Shown here piece by piece: positions 34,009 to 46,004 of a stretch of DNA of 64,000 bases. The position numbers and the translations under genes are program-made. Origin of the DNA: Burkholderiaceae bacterium (GTDB lineage: Bacteria > Pseudomonadota > Gammaproteobacteria > Burkholderiales > Burkholderiaceae_C); contig JAHCKM010000002.1 of NCBI GenBank assembly GCA_026125795.1, positions 1,426,001 through 1,490,000 on the forward strand. Direction: 5' to 3'. Below the pieces are notes generated by a model. The model was not told the DNA's origin. It ran no database searches and worked only from the letters and a program-made list of their open reading frames with translations. How positions within the stretch are numbered: the stretch's first letter is position 1; every line of letters starts with the position of its first letter.

Positions 34009-36447
34009 TTACTGCAGCATGACCTCGACGCGACGCGCCTGGGCCATGTCACCGGTGCCGGTGATCGACTCGGGCTTCTTCAACTCGACCTTGTCCTCGG
34101 CCACGCCGGCGGCCTTCAACGCGTCGCGCACGGCAAACGCGCGCTGCTTGGCCAGCTCTTCGTTCTTCGCCGGGTCTCCGGTGGAATCGGTGTAGCCGCT
34201 GATCACAGCCTTCTTGCCGGCTTCCACGCCCTTGGCCACGTCGGCCAGCGCGGCGACGGCGCCGCCGGCGACCTCGGCCTTGCCGCTGGCGAAGTAGAAC
34301 TTCACCACGCCGCCTTCGACCTTGATGGAAGCGCCGTCGGCCGCGGCCGTTGTTGCGGCCGCAGCGGGGGCATGTGCGGCTTTGGCCGTACCCGCCGGAA
34401 CCGGCAGCAGCGGCACGATCAGCAGCGCGACGATGTTGATGATCTTGATCAGCGGGTTCACCGCGGGGCCGGCCGTGTCCTTGTAGGGGTCGCCCACCGT
34501 GTCGCCGGTCACCGCGGCCTTGTGGGCGTCGCTGCCCTTGCCGCCGTGGTTGCCGTCTTCGATGTACTTCTTGGCGTTGTCCCACGCGCCGCCGCCGGTG
34601 CACATGCTGATCGCCACGAACAGGCCCGTGACGATGGTGCCCATCAGCAGTCCGCCGAGCGCCTCGGCGCCGAGGATCAAGCCGACGAGGATCGGCACCA
34701 CCACCGGCAGCAGCGACGGGATCATCATCTCCTTGATCGCCGCGGCGGTGAGCATGTCGACCGCCTTGCCGTACTCAGGCTTGGCGGTGCCTTCCATGAT
34801 GCCCTTGATCTCGCGGAACTGGCGGCGCACCTCTTCGACCACCGAGCCCGCAGCGCGGCCCACGGCCTCCATCGCCATCGCGCCGAACAGATAAGGGATC
34901 AGGCCGCCGATGAACAGGCCGATGATCACGTTGGGGTTCGACAGATCGAAGCTCGCAGAAATGCCACGCGACTCCAGCGAGTGCGTGTAGTCGGCGAACA
35001 GCACCAGCGCTGCGAGGCCCGCCGAGCCGATGGCGTAGCCCTTGGTCACCGCCTTGGTCGTGTTGCCCACCGCGTCGAGCGGGTCGGTGATGTCGCGCAC
35101 GCTGTCGGGCAGGTTGGCCATCTCGGCAATGCCGCCGGCGTTGTCGGTGATCGGACCGTAGGCGTCGAGTGCGACGATGATGCCGGCCATGCTCAGCATC
35201 GAAGTGGCCGCGATCGCGATGCCGTACAGGCCGGCGAGCCAGTACGACACCAGGATCGCCACGCAGACGAACAGCACCGGCCAGGCCGTGCTCTTCATGC
35301 TGACGCCGATGCCGGCAATGATGTTGGTGGCGTGGCCGGTGGTGGACGCCTGCGCCACGTGCTTCACCGGCTTGAAGTCGGTGCCGGTGTAGTACTCGGT
35401 GATCCACACCATCGCGGCGGTCAGCACCAGGCCGACCACGCAGGAGCCCCACAGCGCCAGCGCGCTCACCTTGGCGCCGCCGGTCACCTCGGCCGGCTGC
35501 GGAAACATCGTCGTGCTGACGAAGTAGAACGCGATCAGGGAGATCACACCGGCGACGATCAGCCCCCTGTAGAGCGCGGGCATCACGTTCTTCATGCCGG
35601 GGCTGGCCTTGACGAAGGAGCAGCCGATGATCGACGCGATGATCGACACGCCGCCGAGGATCAGCGGGTACACCACCGCGGCGGCCGGCGCGCCGGTGAC
35701 CATCAACGCGCCGAGCGCCATCGTGGCGATCAGCGTCACGGCGTAGGTCTCGAACAGGTCGGCCGCCATGCCGGCGCAGTCGCCGACGTTGTCGCCCACG
35801 TTGTCGGCGATCACCGCCGGGTTGCGCGGGTCGTCCTCGGGGATGCCGGCCTCGACCTTGCCCACCAGGTCAGCGCCGACGTCGGCGCCCTTGGTGAAGA
35901 TGCCGCCGCCCAGGCGCGCGAAGATCGAGATCAGCGACGCGCCAAAGGCCAGTCCGAGCAACGGCTTGAGCGTCTCGGAGTCAACTTTGCTGCCGCCCGA
36001 CACATACCAGAAGAACGCGCCCACGCCAAGCAAACCGAGACCGACCACCAGCATGCCGGTGATGGCGCCGCCCTTGAACGCGATGTCCAGCGCCGGGCCA
36101 ATGCCTTGCGTGGCGGCCTGCGCTGTGCGCACGTTGGCGCGCACCGAGACGTTCATGCCGATGAAGCCGCATGCACCCGACAACACGGCGCCGAGCACGA
36201 AGCCCACAGCCGTCTTGCCGCCGAGGAAGATCGCGATCAGGATCGCCAGCACCACGCCGACGATGGCGATCGTGCGGTACTGGCGTGCCAGGTAGGCAGC
36301 CGCACCTTGCTGCACGGCCCCGGCGATCTCCTGCATGCGGGCATTGCCCGCGTCCTTGCTCAAGATCAGGCCGCGTTGCACGAAGCCATATACAACTGCG
36401 GCCAAACCGCAGGCCAGCGCCACGTACAGCGCCATGGTGATCGACAT
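34009..36447 (-). CDS. hppA: Proton-translocating membrane pyrophosphatase with C-terminal OmpA-like domain
   Basis: 812 residues. Residues 1-~690 are a multi-helix H+-PPase with the pyrophosphate-binding [11 protein letters not shown] and the [19 protein letters not shown] loop. [10 protein letters not shown] has Lys where K+-dependent enzymes have Ala, indicating the K+-independent class. Residues ~709-812 are an added OmpA-like fold with [12 protein letters not shown] and the RA of [12 protein letters not shown], the Asp and Arg used by OmpA domains to bind peptidoglycan. Because H+-PPases have 16 helices with both ends outside the cytoplasm, this domain should face the periplasm. The ATG at 36447 follows GGAGAA. 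Confidence 0.92.
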   Translation of the reverse strand: MSITMALYVALACGLAAVVYGFVQRGLILSKDAGNARMQEIAGAVQQGAAAYLARQYRTIAIVGVVLAILIAIFLGGKTAVGFVLGAVLSGACGFIGMNVSVRANVRTAQAATQGIGPALDIAFKGGAITGMLVVGLGLLGVGAFFWYVSGGSKVDSETLKPLLGLAFGASLISIFARLGGGIFTKGADVGADLVGKVEAGIPEDDPRNPAVIADNVGDNVGDCAGMAADLFETYAVTLIATMALGALMVTGAPAAAVVYPLILGGVSIIASIIGCSFVKASPGMKNVMPALYRGLIVAGVISLIAFYFVSTTMFPQPAEVTGGAKVSALALWGSCVVGLVLTAAMVWITEYYTGTDFKPVKHVAQASTTGHATNIIAGIGVSMKSTAWPVLFVCVAILVSYWLAGLYGIAIAATSMLSMAGIIVALDAYGPITDNAGGIAEMANLPDSVRDITDPLDAVGNTTKAVTKGYAIGSAGLAALVLFADYTHSLESRGISASFDLSNPNVIIGLFIGGLIPYLFGAMAMEAVGRAAGSVVEEVRRQFREIKGIMEGTAKPEYGKAVDMLTAAAIKEMMIPSLLPVVVPILVGLILGAEALGGLLMGTIVTGLFVAISMCTGGGAWDNAKKYIEDGNHGGKGSDAHKAAVTGDTVGDPYKDTAGPAVNPLIKIINIVALLIVPLLPVPAGTAKAAHAPAAAATTAAADGASIKVEGGVVKFYFASGKAEVAGGAVAALADVAKGVEAGKKAVISGYTDSTGDPAKNEELAKQRAFAVRDALKAAGVAEDKVELKKPESITGTGDMAQARRVEVMLQ

Positions 36448-36632
36448 GGAGGGTTCTCCTTCCCGTTTGCGAACTGCTGAATTCGTGCGCACCCGTCGGG
36501 CTGCGTGCCGGCGCCCGTGGCGTGGGGGTGCGGTTTGCTCGGCGCGCATCCTAAAGGATGTTGCAAGTCGGTCCGTGGCGGCGGCGCAAATCGAATTCGT
36601 AAAATCCGGGTTTCCCCTGTCATGAGTCCGCA

Positions 36633-37172
36633 ATGAGTCTGCACAACGTGAGTCCGGGTCCGAAGGCGCCCGACGAGTTCAACGTGATCATCGAGATCCC
36701 GATGAATGCCGATCCGATCAAGTACGAAGTCGATGAGGAGACCGGCGCGCTGTTCGTCGACCGCTTCATGGCCACGTCGATGCACTATCCGTGCAACTAC
36801 GGCTATATCCCCAAGACACTGGCCGACGACGGCGATCCGGTCGACGTGCTGGTGATCACGCCGGTGCCGCTGATCCCGGGCGTGGTCGTCACCTGCCGTC
36901 CGCTGGGCATGCTGAAGATGCAGGACGAAGCCGGCGGCGACAACAAGCTGCTGGCGGTGCCGATCGACCAGATCCTGTCGGTCTACACGCAGTGGCAATC
37001 GTTCGAGCACCTGAACCCGCTGCGTCTCAAGACGATCCAGCACTTCTTCGAGCATTACAAGGACCTCGAGCCGGGCAAGTGGGTCAAGGTGATCGGCTGG
37101 ACCGGACCCGAGTTCGCACGCGAAGAGGTGCGTGCCGGTATCGCCGCCTGGAACACCAAGCACGCGGCGTGA
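36633..37172 (+). CDS. ppa: Soluble inorganic pyrophosphatase (family I)
   Basis: 179 residues, typical of family I PPases (E. coli 176). The metal-binding [10 protein letters not shown] and [12 protein letters not shown] motifs are intact. It hydrolyses PPi in the cytoplasm. It is divergent from hppA, separated by 185 bases in which opposing promoters must lie; both PPi-using systems may therefore be co-regulated. Confidence 0.96.
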   Translation: MSLHNVSPGPKAPDEFNVIIEIPMNADPIKYEVDEETGALFVDRFMATSMHYPCNYGYIPKTLADDGDPVDVLVITPVPLIPGVVVTCRPLGMLKMQDEAGGDNKLLAVPIDQILSVYTQWQSFEHLNPLRLKTIQHFFEHYKDLEPGKWVKVIGWTGPEFAREEVRAGIAAWNTKHAA

Positions 37173-37314
37173 TGCGCGGCTGACGCGGCTGCAACTCGCG
37201 CAGCCCGTGCCGCTCAAACGGTTGCCCGTCGCGCCGGACGCGACGGCGTTACCGCCGGCTGTCTACACTGCGGCGCCTTTGATGGCCGCTAGAGGCCGGC
37301 TTGCTGGAGGATTC

Positions 37315-40023
37315 ATGCGCATCGTCAAGGCCTTGATGGCCGTTGTGTGGGTGGTGCAGGCGTTTGCGGCGCAAGCCACGATGTCCAAGCCGGTCACCGA
37401 AGTCGAAGGCATCAGCGAGTACCGCCTGGCCAACGGACTGCAGGTGCTGCTGGCGCCGGACAACAGCAAGCCCACCACCACGGTCAACGTGACCTACCGG
37501 GTGGGCTCGCGCCACGAGAACTACGGCGAGACCGGCATGGCGCACCTGCTGGAACACCTGATCTTCAAGGGCACGCCGACGCACCGCATGGTGTGGGCCG
37601 AGTTCGCCAAGCGTGGGCTGCGCGCCAACGGTACCACCTGGGTCGACCGCACCAACTACTTCGCCAGCTTTGCCGCCAACGAGCAGAACCTGCGCTGGTA
37701 CCTCGGCTGGCAGGCCGACGCGATGGTCAACTCGTTCATCGCGCGCAAGGATCTCGACACCGAGATGACGGTGGTGCGCAACGAGATGGAGATGGGCGAG
37801 AACGACCCCGGCCGCATCCTGTTCCAGAAGACGATGTCGGCGATGTTCCAGTGGCACAACTACGGCAAGTCGACCATCGGTGCGCGCAGCGACGTGGAGA
37901 ACGTCGACATCGGCCGCTTGCAGGCTTTTTATCGCACCTACTACCAACCGGACAACGCGACGCTGATCGTCTCGGGCAAGTTCGACATCGCCAAGGTCAA
38001 GGGCTGGATCGACCAGTCGTTCGGCCGCATCCCCAAGCCCAAGCGCACGCTGCCGCGGCTGTACACGCTAGACCCCGTGCAGGACGGCGAGCGCAGCGTG
38101 ACGATCCGCCGCGTGGGTGGCACCGCGCAGGTGATGCTGGGCTATCACGTGCCGCCCGGTGCGCACCCGGACTATCCTGCGATGGAGCTCTATGCGCAGA
38201 TCATCGGTGACAGTCCGACCGGCCGCGCGCACAAGCGACTGGTCGAGGGCGGATTGGCCGCGGGCGTGTTCGCCGAAGCGCTGGCCACCGCCGATCCCGG
38301 CGTGGCGCTGTTTGGCGCACAGTTCACCGCCGCGCAGGATGCCGCGCTCGGTTCGCAGGAACTGATCAACGTGGTCGAAGGCGTGGCGAACGATCCGATC
38401 ACCGACGAGGAGTTCAGGCGCGCGCAGGCCAGGTGGTTGAAGAACTGGGATCAGCAGTACAGCAACCCCGAGACGGTCGGGCTGGTGTTGTCCGAAACGG
38501 TGGCGCAGGGCGATTGGCGCCTGCTGTTCCTGACGCGTGACCGTGTGCAGGCGTTGACTCGAGACGACGTGCAACGCGCTGCACAGGCACGTTTCGTCCG
38601 GTCGAACCGCACGGTGGCGAACTACGTGCCCACCGAGAAGCCGGTGCGTGCGCCGGCTGCCGAGGCCGTCGACGCGGCCGCGCAGATGCAGGGCTTCAAG
38701 CCCAAGCCTTCGGCCGCGGCGGTGGCGCCGTTTGACTCCGCGCCGGCCAACATCGATGCCAAGACGCAGCGCTCGGCGCTGCCCAACGGCATGAAGCTGG
38801 CCCTGCTGCCCAAGCCCACGCGCGGCCAGACCGTGCGGATCTCGATGGCGCTGCGCCTGGGCAACGAGCGCAGCCTGATGGGGCAGCGCGAGGTGTCGGA
38901 GTTCGTCGCCGGCATGATCGACAAGGGCGGCGCCGGCCTCACGCGCGTGCAGATCCAGGATCGCCTCGATGCGCTGAAATCCGAACTGCGCATCGGCTCC
39001 AGCGGCGACGAGGTTCGCATCGACATGCAGTCGCGCCGCGACACCGTGGCCGATGCGGTGACGCTGCTGGCACAGTTGCTGCGCGATCCCGCGTTCCCGC
39101 CGGCCGCGCTCGAGGAACTGAAGCGCCAGACGGCCTCGGAGATCGAGTCGCAACGTGACGATCCTGAGGCCATCGTGTCCAATGCCCTGGCCCGGCGCGG
39201 CGACCCGTACCCGCGCGGCGACGTGCGCCATGCGCGCAGTTTCGACGAGCGGCTGCAGGACTCGATGGCGGTGACGGTCGAGCGTATGAAGGAGTTCCAC
39301 GCGCGTTTCTACGGCGCCAACCAGGCGCGCTTCGCCGCGGTGGGCGACTTCGATGCCGACGCGCTGCGCCGCGCGCTGGCCGCCGGCTTCGGCGACTGGA
39401 ACGCGCACGAGCCGATCGCGCGCGTGCCGCGGCCGGTGTTCACGGCGGCCGCCGGCCGCGACGAGGTGCGCACCCCCGACAAGCAGAACGCGACGCTCGG
39501 CGTCCAGTTGCACCTGCCGTTGTCCGACAGCGACGCCGTGCATCCGGCGCTGATGCTTGCCAATTACATGCTGGGCGGCAACAGCGACTCGCGCCTGTTC
39601 AAGCGCATCCGCGAGCGCGAGGGGCTGTCGTACGGCGTGTACACCGCGCTCGATTGGGGCGACCTCGACGCGCACACGCTGTGGTATGGCTGGGCCATCT
39701 TCGCGCCGTCGAACGTGGCAAAGGTCGAACAGGCGTTCCGCGACGAGATCGCGCGTGCACTGAAAGACGGCTTCAACGACGCCGAGGTGGCCGCTGCCAG
39801 AAGTGCGCTGCTCAACCTGCGCCGGCTGTCGCGCGCCCAGGACGATCGGCTGGCGCAGGCGCTGCAGCGCAACCTGGACCTCGATCGCACGTTCGCCTTC
39901 GCGCAGCGCATCGATACCGCGCTCGGCTCGCTGGCGGCAGGCCCGGTGAGCCAGGCGCTGCGCGCCTACATCAAGCTCGAGCAACTCGCGTTCGTGCTGG
40001 CCGGCGACTTCAAACAGCCTTGA
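37315..40023 (+). CDS. M16 family zinc metallopeptidase, two-module
   Basis: 902 residues with a signal peptide (first ~22 residues, ending near QAT). The inverted zinc motif HLLEH in the first module is followed downstream by the Glu ligand region; residues ~470-902 form a second, catalytically inactive M16 module. This is the pitrilysin-like periplasmic protease architecture. ATG at 37315 after GGAGG; the frame back to 37132 is not coding. It converges with the next gene, overlapping its end by 14 bases. Confidence 0.9.
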   Translation: MRIVKALMAVVWVVQAFAAQATMSKPVTEVEGISEYRLANGLQVLLAPDNSKPTTTVNVTYRVGSRHENYGETGMAHLLEHLIFKGTPTHRMVWAEFAKRGLRANGTTWVDRTNYFASFAANEQNLRWYLGWQADAMVNSFIARKDLDTEMTVVRNEMEMGENDPGRILFQKTMSAMFQWHNYGKSTIGARSDVENVDIGRLQAFYRTYYQPDNATLIVSGKFDIAKVKGWIDQSFGRIPKPKRTLPRLYTLDPVQDGERSVTIRRVGGTAQVMLGYHVPPGAHPDYPAMELYAQIIGDSPTGRAHKRLVEGGLAAGVFAEALATADPGVALFGAQFTAAQDAALGSQELINVVEGVANDPITDEEFRRAQARWLKNWDQQYSNPETVGLVLSETVAQGDWRLLFLTRDRVQALTRDDVQRAAQARFVRSNRTVANYVPTEKPVRAPAAEAVDAAAQMQGFKPKPSAAAVAPFDSAPANIDAKTQRSALPNGMKLALLPKPTRGQTVRISMALRLGNERSLMGQREVSEFVAGMIDKGGAGLTRVQIQDRLDALKSELRIGSSGDEVRIDMQSRRDTVADAVTLLAQLLRDPAFPPAALEELKRQTASEIESQRDDPEAIVSNALARRGDPYPRGDVRHARSFDERLQDSMAVTVERMKEFHARFYGANQARFAAVGDFDADALRRALAAGFGDWNAHEPIARVPRPVFTAAAGRDEVRTPDKQNATLGVQLHLPLSDSDAVHPALMLANYMLGGNSDSRLFKRIREREGLSYGVYTALDWGDLDAHTLWYGWAIFAPSNVAKVEQAFRDEIARALKDGFNDAEVAAARSALLNLRRLSRAQDDRLAQALQRNLDLDRTFAFAQRIDTALGSLAAGPVSQALRAYIKLEQLAFVLAGDFKQP

Positions 40024-41185
40024 AGGGCACTCGCTCGTTCAGCTCGTCGACGTAACCCTGCACGCCGGCCCGCTCGGCGTGCAGGTACTCGTCGATGGCA
40101 CGCGCGAACCCTGGGTGCGCCAGCCAGTGCGATGACGCGGTGGGAGTGGGCAGCAGTCCGCGTGCCATCTTGTGCTCACCCTGCGCGCCGCCTTCGAAAC
40201 GCTGGATGCCGTGCTCGATGCACCACTGCAGTGGCTGGTAGTAGCAGGCCTCGAAGTGCAGGCAGTCGATGAAGCGCGTCGCGCCCCAGTAGCGGCCAAA
40301 CGCCGCCCGGCGGTCGCGATCGAGAGCGATCAGCGACACGGCCACCGGCTCGGTGCCGACACGGGCGACGAACATCAGCCAGTGTTCGGCCATCTGCTCG
40401 GCCATCTCTGCGAAGAACGCGCGCGTTAGGTACGGCGTCGAGCCGTGGTCCTGGTAGGTCGATACATAACAACGGTGAAAGAAGTCCCACAGCGCGGGGC
40501 TGATCTCGGCGCCTTGGTGCGCGCTGAACGTCACGCCGGCGCCCGCGACCTTGCGCCGCTCCTGCTGGATCTTCTTGCGCTTGTCGCGCTGCAATTGCCC
40601 GAGAAACGCCTCGAACGTTTCCGGTGCTCCGGCTGAGGACGTGGTCCAGTGAAACTGCACGTTGTGGCGTGCCAGCCAGCCCGCGGATTGCAGCGCACGG
40701 CCATCGGCCTCGTCATGAAACAGCACGTGCGCCGATGACAGACCCTGCTGCTGCGCGAACAGGTGCAGCGCGGCCACGAGCGCGCGCCGTGCATCATCGC
40801 TGCGCGCCATCAACCGGGTGCCAGGCACCGGCGTGAACGGCACCGCCACCAGCAGCTTGGGGTAGTAGCGCAGGCCATGGCGCTGGTAGGCATCGGCCCA
40901 CGCCCAGTCGAATACGTACTCGCCCCAAGAATGCGTCTTCAGGTAGGTCGGTGCCGCGGCTTGCAGCTGGTCGTCGCGCCACAGCGTGACGAAGCGTGGC
41001 GTCCATCCGCTGCGCGGCCACGCGCTGTGCGAGCGGTGCAGCGCGCTGAGATAGCACGCCCGCATGAACGGCGTGGGTGAGGGCTGATCGTCGAGCAGCG
41101 TGTCCCACTCGAGCGGACCGATGTCGCCGGGGTCGTCGAACACCCGGGTGACATAATCGTCGGGCCTTTTGTTGGCTGCTTTCAA
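40010..41185 (-). CDS. DUF482 / FemAB-like GNAT-fold protein
   Basis: About 391 residues, a member of the DUF482 group: FLGQLQRDKRKKIQQERRKV and YWGATRFIDCLHFEACYYQPLQWCIEHGI are characteristic, with a double GNAT/FemAB-type fold expected. Function is unestablished; peptidoglycan-related acyl transfer has been suggested for relatives. No ATG exists near the start: TTG at 41185 preserves the first strand, GTG at 41143 is an alternative. With the TTG, its start is back-to-back with nadE. Confidence 0.78.
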   Translation of the reverse strand: MKAANKRPDDYVTRVFDDPGDIGPLEWDTLLDDQPSPTPFMRACYLSALHRSHSAWPRSGWTPRFVTLWRDDQLQAAAPTYLKTHSWGEYVFDWAWADAYQRHGLRYYPKLLVAVPFTPVPGTRLMARSDDARRALVAALHLFAQQQGLSSAHVLFHDEADGRALQSAGWLARHNVQFHWTTSSAGAPETFEAFLGQLQRDKRKKIQQERRKVAGAGVTFSAHQGAEISPALWDFFHRCYVSTYQDHGSTPYLTRAFFAEMAEQMAEHWLMFVARVGTEPVAVSLIALDRDRRAAFGRYWGATRFIDCLHFEACYYQPLQWCIEHGIQRFEGGAQGEHKMARGLLPTPTASSHWLAHPGFARAIDEYLHAERAGVQGYVDELNERVPFKAV

Positions 41186-41186
41186 C

Positions 41187-43254
<2,068 letters not shown>

Positions 43255-43279
43255 CACGTCGCGGCGCCGCTGTCCCGGT

Positions 43280-43861
43280 TCAGATACGGCGCAGATCGTC
43301 GCGCGCCGTGGCGAGCGCAGCCTGCTGTTCGATGGCATCGAGCAAGGCTTCGGGGTCGGCGCTGACGCGCACCATGTCAAGCTGCTCGCGCGTGACGAAG
43401 CCCGACTCGATGGCCTGCGCCATCATCGACACCAGCGGCTGGAAGTAGCCCGCCGTGTCGAGCAATCCGATCGGCTGGTCGTGGTAGCCGAGGTGGCGCC
43501 AGCTCCAGACTTCGAACAGCTCCTCGAACGTTCCGATGCCGCCGGGTAGCGCGATGAATGCGTCGCAGCCCTGAGCCATCAGGTGCTTGCGCTCGTGCAT
43601 CGTGGTGACCACGTGCAGCTGCGTCAGTCCGGTGTGGCCGACTTCGCGACGCATCAAAGACTCCGGGATCACGCCGGTCACGGCGGCGCCGGCGGCCAAG
43701 ACGGCATCGGCCACGCGACCCATCAGGCCGACCCGGCCGCCGCCGTACACCATGTGCCAGCCGCGCCGGCCGATCGACGTGCCGATCCGTTGCGCGGCTT
43801 CCAGGTACGCCGCGCGCGTGCCGTCGCGCGAGCCGCAGTACACGCAGACCCGCAGACCCAT
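43280..43861 (-). CDS. LOG family (TIGR00730) nucleotide phosphoribohydrolase
   Basis: 193 residues with the LOG motifs GGGRVGLMG and PGGIGTFEEL (PGGxGTxxE). Relatives cleave cytokinin riboside monophosphates or AMP to base and ribose-5-phosphate. Last gene of a minus-strand operon, its start sharing a base with the dgkA stop (TGATG). It converges with glnB, 25 bases apart, with no terminator visible between them. Confidence 0.9.
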   Translation of the reverse strand: MGLRVCVYCGSRDGTRAAYLEAAQRIGTSIGRRGWHMVYGGGRVGLMGRVADAVLAAGAAVTGVIPESLMRREVGHTGLTQLHVVTTMHERKHLMAQGCDAFIALPGGIGTFEELFEVWSWRHLGYHDQPIGLLDTAGYFQPLVSMMAQAIESGFVTREQLDMVRVSADPEALLDAIEQQAALATARDDLRRI

Positions 43862-44241
43862 CACACGCTCCACAAGCGCCATAGCGCGCTCACCCACAGC
43901 AGGGCGCAGGTCACGATGGCGAGCATCACGGCCGCACTGCCGATGTCCTTGGCCCGCTTGGACAGCGGATGCAGATCCGGCGACACACGATCGACCACGG
44001 CCTCGATCGCCGAATTGAGCAGCTCGACGATCAGCACCAGCATCACCGAGCCCGCGAGCAACGCCGTTTCGACCCAGCTGCGACCCAACCACATGGCCAC
44101 CGGCCACAGCACCAGCGCCAGCATGCATTCCTGCCGAAACGCGCTCTCGTGCCGCCAGGCGGCGCCGAGCCCGGCGAGCGAGTACCCGGTGGCGTGGACG
44201 ATGCGGTCCCAGCCGCCCCGGGCCTTCTGCGGATGCGTCAT
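43861..44241 (-). CDS. dgkA: Diacylglycerol kinase
   Basis: 126 residues, three membrane helices, close to E. coli DgkA (122). The catalytic segment VELLNSAIEAVVDRVSPDLHPLSKRAKDIGSAAV is intact. It phosphorylates diacylglycerol recycled from membrane-derived oligosaccharide or lipid turnover. It overlaps the RDD gene by four bases upstream and the LOG gene by one downstream. Confidence 0.94.
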   Translation of the reverse strand: MTHPQKARGGWDRIVHATGYSLAGLGAAWRHESAFRQECMLALVLWPVAMWLGRSWVETALLAGSVMLVLIVELLNSAIEAVVDRVSPDLHPLSKRAKDIGSAAVMLAIVTCALLWVSALWRLWSV

Positions 44242-44765
44242 GGCACCGATTGTGCCGGTGCCGGGTGGGCCGGTCTGGCGTCGACCAGCTGAGTGCCGCA
44301 CAAGACGTCGTGCAGGAACTGCCGGTCTGCGCGCAGGCGGGCCAGCAGTGCATACGCCAGCATGCCGGCTGCAACGATGACCGTGAACGCCAGCGTGCTG
44401 CGGATGCCTGAAAGGTGGGCACAGGCCAGCGCCGGCAGGAACCACAACCAGCTGGCCACGTAGCGCAGGAACGAGCGCCACTGGCTCGGCGAGCCCCCGC
44501 CCACGGTCTGCAGCCGGATGTGCCAAGTCTTCATTGCCAGCGTCTGCCCGCTGCGCGACCAGAAGCCGGCGAAGTAGATGCCCAGCACGAGGAACAGGAA
44601 GAACTGCAAACCGGTACTGCCTTGCAGGGCATGGCGTTGTTGCGTCAGGCTCGAATACAGATAGCCGGCAGTCATCACGACGCCGAACAGCAGCACCGAT
44701 TCGTACAACATGCATGCCAAGCGTCGGCGGATGCTCGGAGCGACCGCCGCCGCCGCCGGCGTCAT
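44238..44765 (-). CDS. RDD family membrane protein
   Basis: 175 residues with three to four membrane helices. The RDD family pattern is recognisable: basic RRRLACMLYE at the N-terminus, SGQTLAMKTWHIRL in the middle and DVLCGTQLV near the end. Function is unknown in this group, although some RDD proteins affect ion homeostasis. Overlaps both neighbours by four bases in the sigma-factor operon. Confidence 0.83.
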   Translation of the reverse strand: MTPAAAAVAPSIRRRLACMLYESVLLFGVVMTAGYLYSSLTQQRHALQGSTGLQFFLFLVLGIYFAGFWSRSGQTLAMKTWHIRLQTVGGGSPSQWRSFLRYVASWLWFLPALACAHLSGIRSTLAFTVIVAAGMLAYALLARLRADRQFLHDVLCGTQLVDARPAHPAPAQSVP

Positions 44766-45544
44766 GGGCGGGCAGCGGGCGCCGAGGCGGCGGAGCGCAC
44801 GCCAGCCCCCTGCGGCCCGCGCTTGGGCAGCAGGGTGTTGCGGTCGACGAAGCCCGGTGTGGCGGTGATCTTGGGCATCCCGGCCTGCTGGTGCGCCGGC
44901 GGTGCAGGCTGGCGCGTGACCAGGGTGGTGGTGGCGCCCGGTGAGGACTGGACGACGGTGGGCGCCACCGGCCGCATCGGTCCGGCCGAATGCGACGGGT
45001 TGGGCACGATGTTGCGCTTGGCGCTGAGCTCCGGCGGCGGCTTGGCGCGGGACGGCGGGGCCTTCGGCGGCGGAGCGCTCTTGCCGCGTGTCGCCAGGGC
45101 GCGGCGTTGCTCCTCAGGCAAGGCCTGGTAGGCCTGCCACTTGTCCTGGCGTTCCTGGTTGGGTAGCTGCTTGGCTTCCCGGTAGTTCAGTCGCGCGCGC
45201 CCCCGCTCGCTGGGGGTCATTTGTGCCCATTCGCTCATGCGGGCATGCAGGCGCTGCTGTTCGCTCGGCGGCAGCTTGGGATAACGCGCGGCGATGTCGA
45301 GCCACTTGGCCTTGCGCGAGTCGTCGATCGAAGACCAGTCCTTCTGCAGCGGTGCCAGCGCGGCGCGTTGCTGCGGTGTCAGCGACTGCCACGACGGGCC
45401 GGCGGACTGGATCGGCGGCCGCTTGACTGGCGACGGCTGCGGTTGCGCGCCGACCGGTGCACTCAAGGCCAGAACGATGCCGATCACGACCCACGCCTGC
45501 AGCCGCAGGCGCCTGGAGAGGCCGGGGGTCGGCGCTGGCATCAC
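44762..45544 (-). CDS. Exported DUF3106 protein
   Basis: 260 residues. A signal peptide (cleavage near residue 33, after VGAQ) precedes a helical segment (residues ~50-145) with repeated LTPQQRAALAPL, LPPSEQQRLHARMSEW and MTPSERGRARL units, then a Pro/Ala-rich tail. The LTPxQ/E-R pattern resembles Spy/CpxP/CnrX-type periplasmic sensors and chaperones, a similarity I infer from pattern only. It is four bases from the DUF3619 gene and in an operon with a sigma factor. Confidence 0.8.
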   Translation of the reverse strand: MMPAPTPGLSRRLRLQAWVVIGIVLALSAPVGAQPQPSPVKRPPIQSAGPSWQSLTPQQRAALAPLQKDWSSIDDSRKAKWLDIAARYPKLPPSEQQRLHARMSEWAQMTPSERGRARLNYREAKQLPNQERQDKWQAYQALPEEQRRALATRGKSAPPPKAPPSRAKPPPELSAKRNIVPNPSHSAGPMRPVAPTVVQSSPGATTTLVTRQPAPPAHQQAGMPKITATPGFVDRNTLLPKRGPQGAGVRSAASAPAARP

Positions 45545-45548
45545 GGCG

Positions 45549-46004
45549 TCACTCGGCGGCCCGCGGGGACTTCAGGAACTCGGCAAAGCCGGGGTCGGTG
45601 TAGGCCTGCGGTGGCAGATCGTCCGTGAGGATGGCCTCGTCGATTTCAGCCGCTGCGCTGATTTGTTGCTCCAGATAGGTGCGCTGGATCGCGAACAGCC
45701 CGAGCAGCAGCAGTGCGATCGGCACGACCGAGGCCGCGCGCAGCCACCAGGAAGGCGGCCCCCACATCACGGCCGTGCTGCCTTGGGCCTGCCACGACGC
45801 CACGGTGGAGAGCTTGCGCAGCTGGCGCGCGCGATCGACCGCCTGCTGCCGTGCCACGCGCAGACGTTCGCCGATGTCGTGCGGCAGGTTGTCGCTGCCT
45901 TCCGTGAGCCGGGCGGCGATGCGCCGGGCGACTCGCGCCTCCAGGACGTCGCGGTGCGGGGTCGGCTCCAGGGCCGGGGCGGTGATGGTGTGGTGGCCGT
46001 TCAT
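45549..46004 (-). CDS. DUF3619 membrane protein, candidate anti-sigma factor
   Basis: 151 residues. An N-terminal cytoplasmic part (1-~85) with Arg-rich helices, a single membrane segment (WWLRAASVVPIALLLLGLFA, about 91-110) and a short periplasmic tail. This is the topology of single-pass anti-sigma factors, and the gene overlaps the upstream sigma gene by four bases. No zinc-binding anti-sigma motif (HxxxCxxC) is present. The role is inferred from topology and position; ATG at 46004. Confidence 0.78.
   Translation of the reverse strand: MNGHHTITAPALEPTPHRDVLEARVARRIAARLTEGSDNLPHDIGERLRVARQQAVDRARQLRKLSTVASWQAQGSTAVMWGPPSWWLRAASVVPIALLLLGLFAIQRTYLEQQISAAAEIDEAILTDDLPPQAYTDPGFAEFLKSPRAAE

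Noticed and set aside
33904-36480. An 858-codon plus-strand frame opposite hppA
   Set aside because: His/Arg/Asp-rich shadow of the pyrophosphatase; no start signal or recognisable domain.
37226-37246. Terminator after ppa (CCGTCGCG/CGCGACGG hairpin)
   Set aside because: Perfect stem but no T-run follows; cannot be called an intrinsic terminator.
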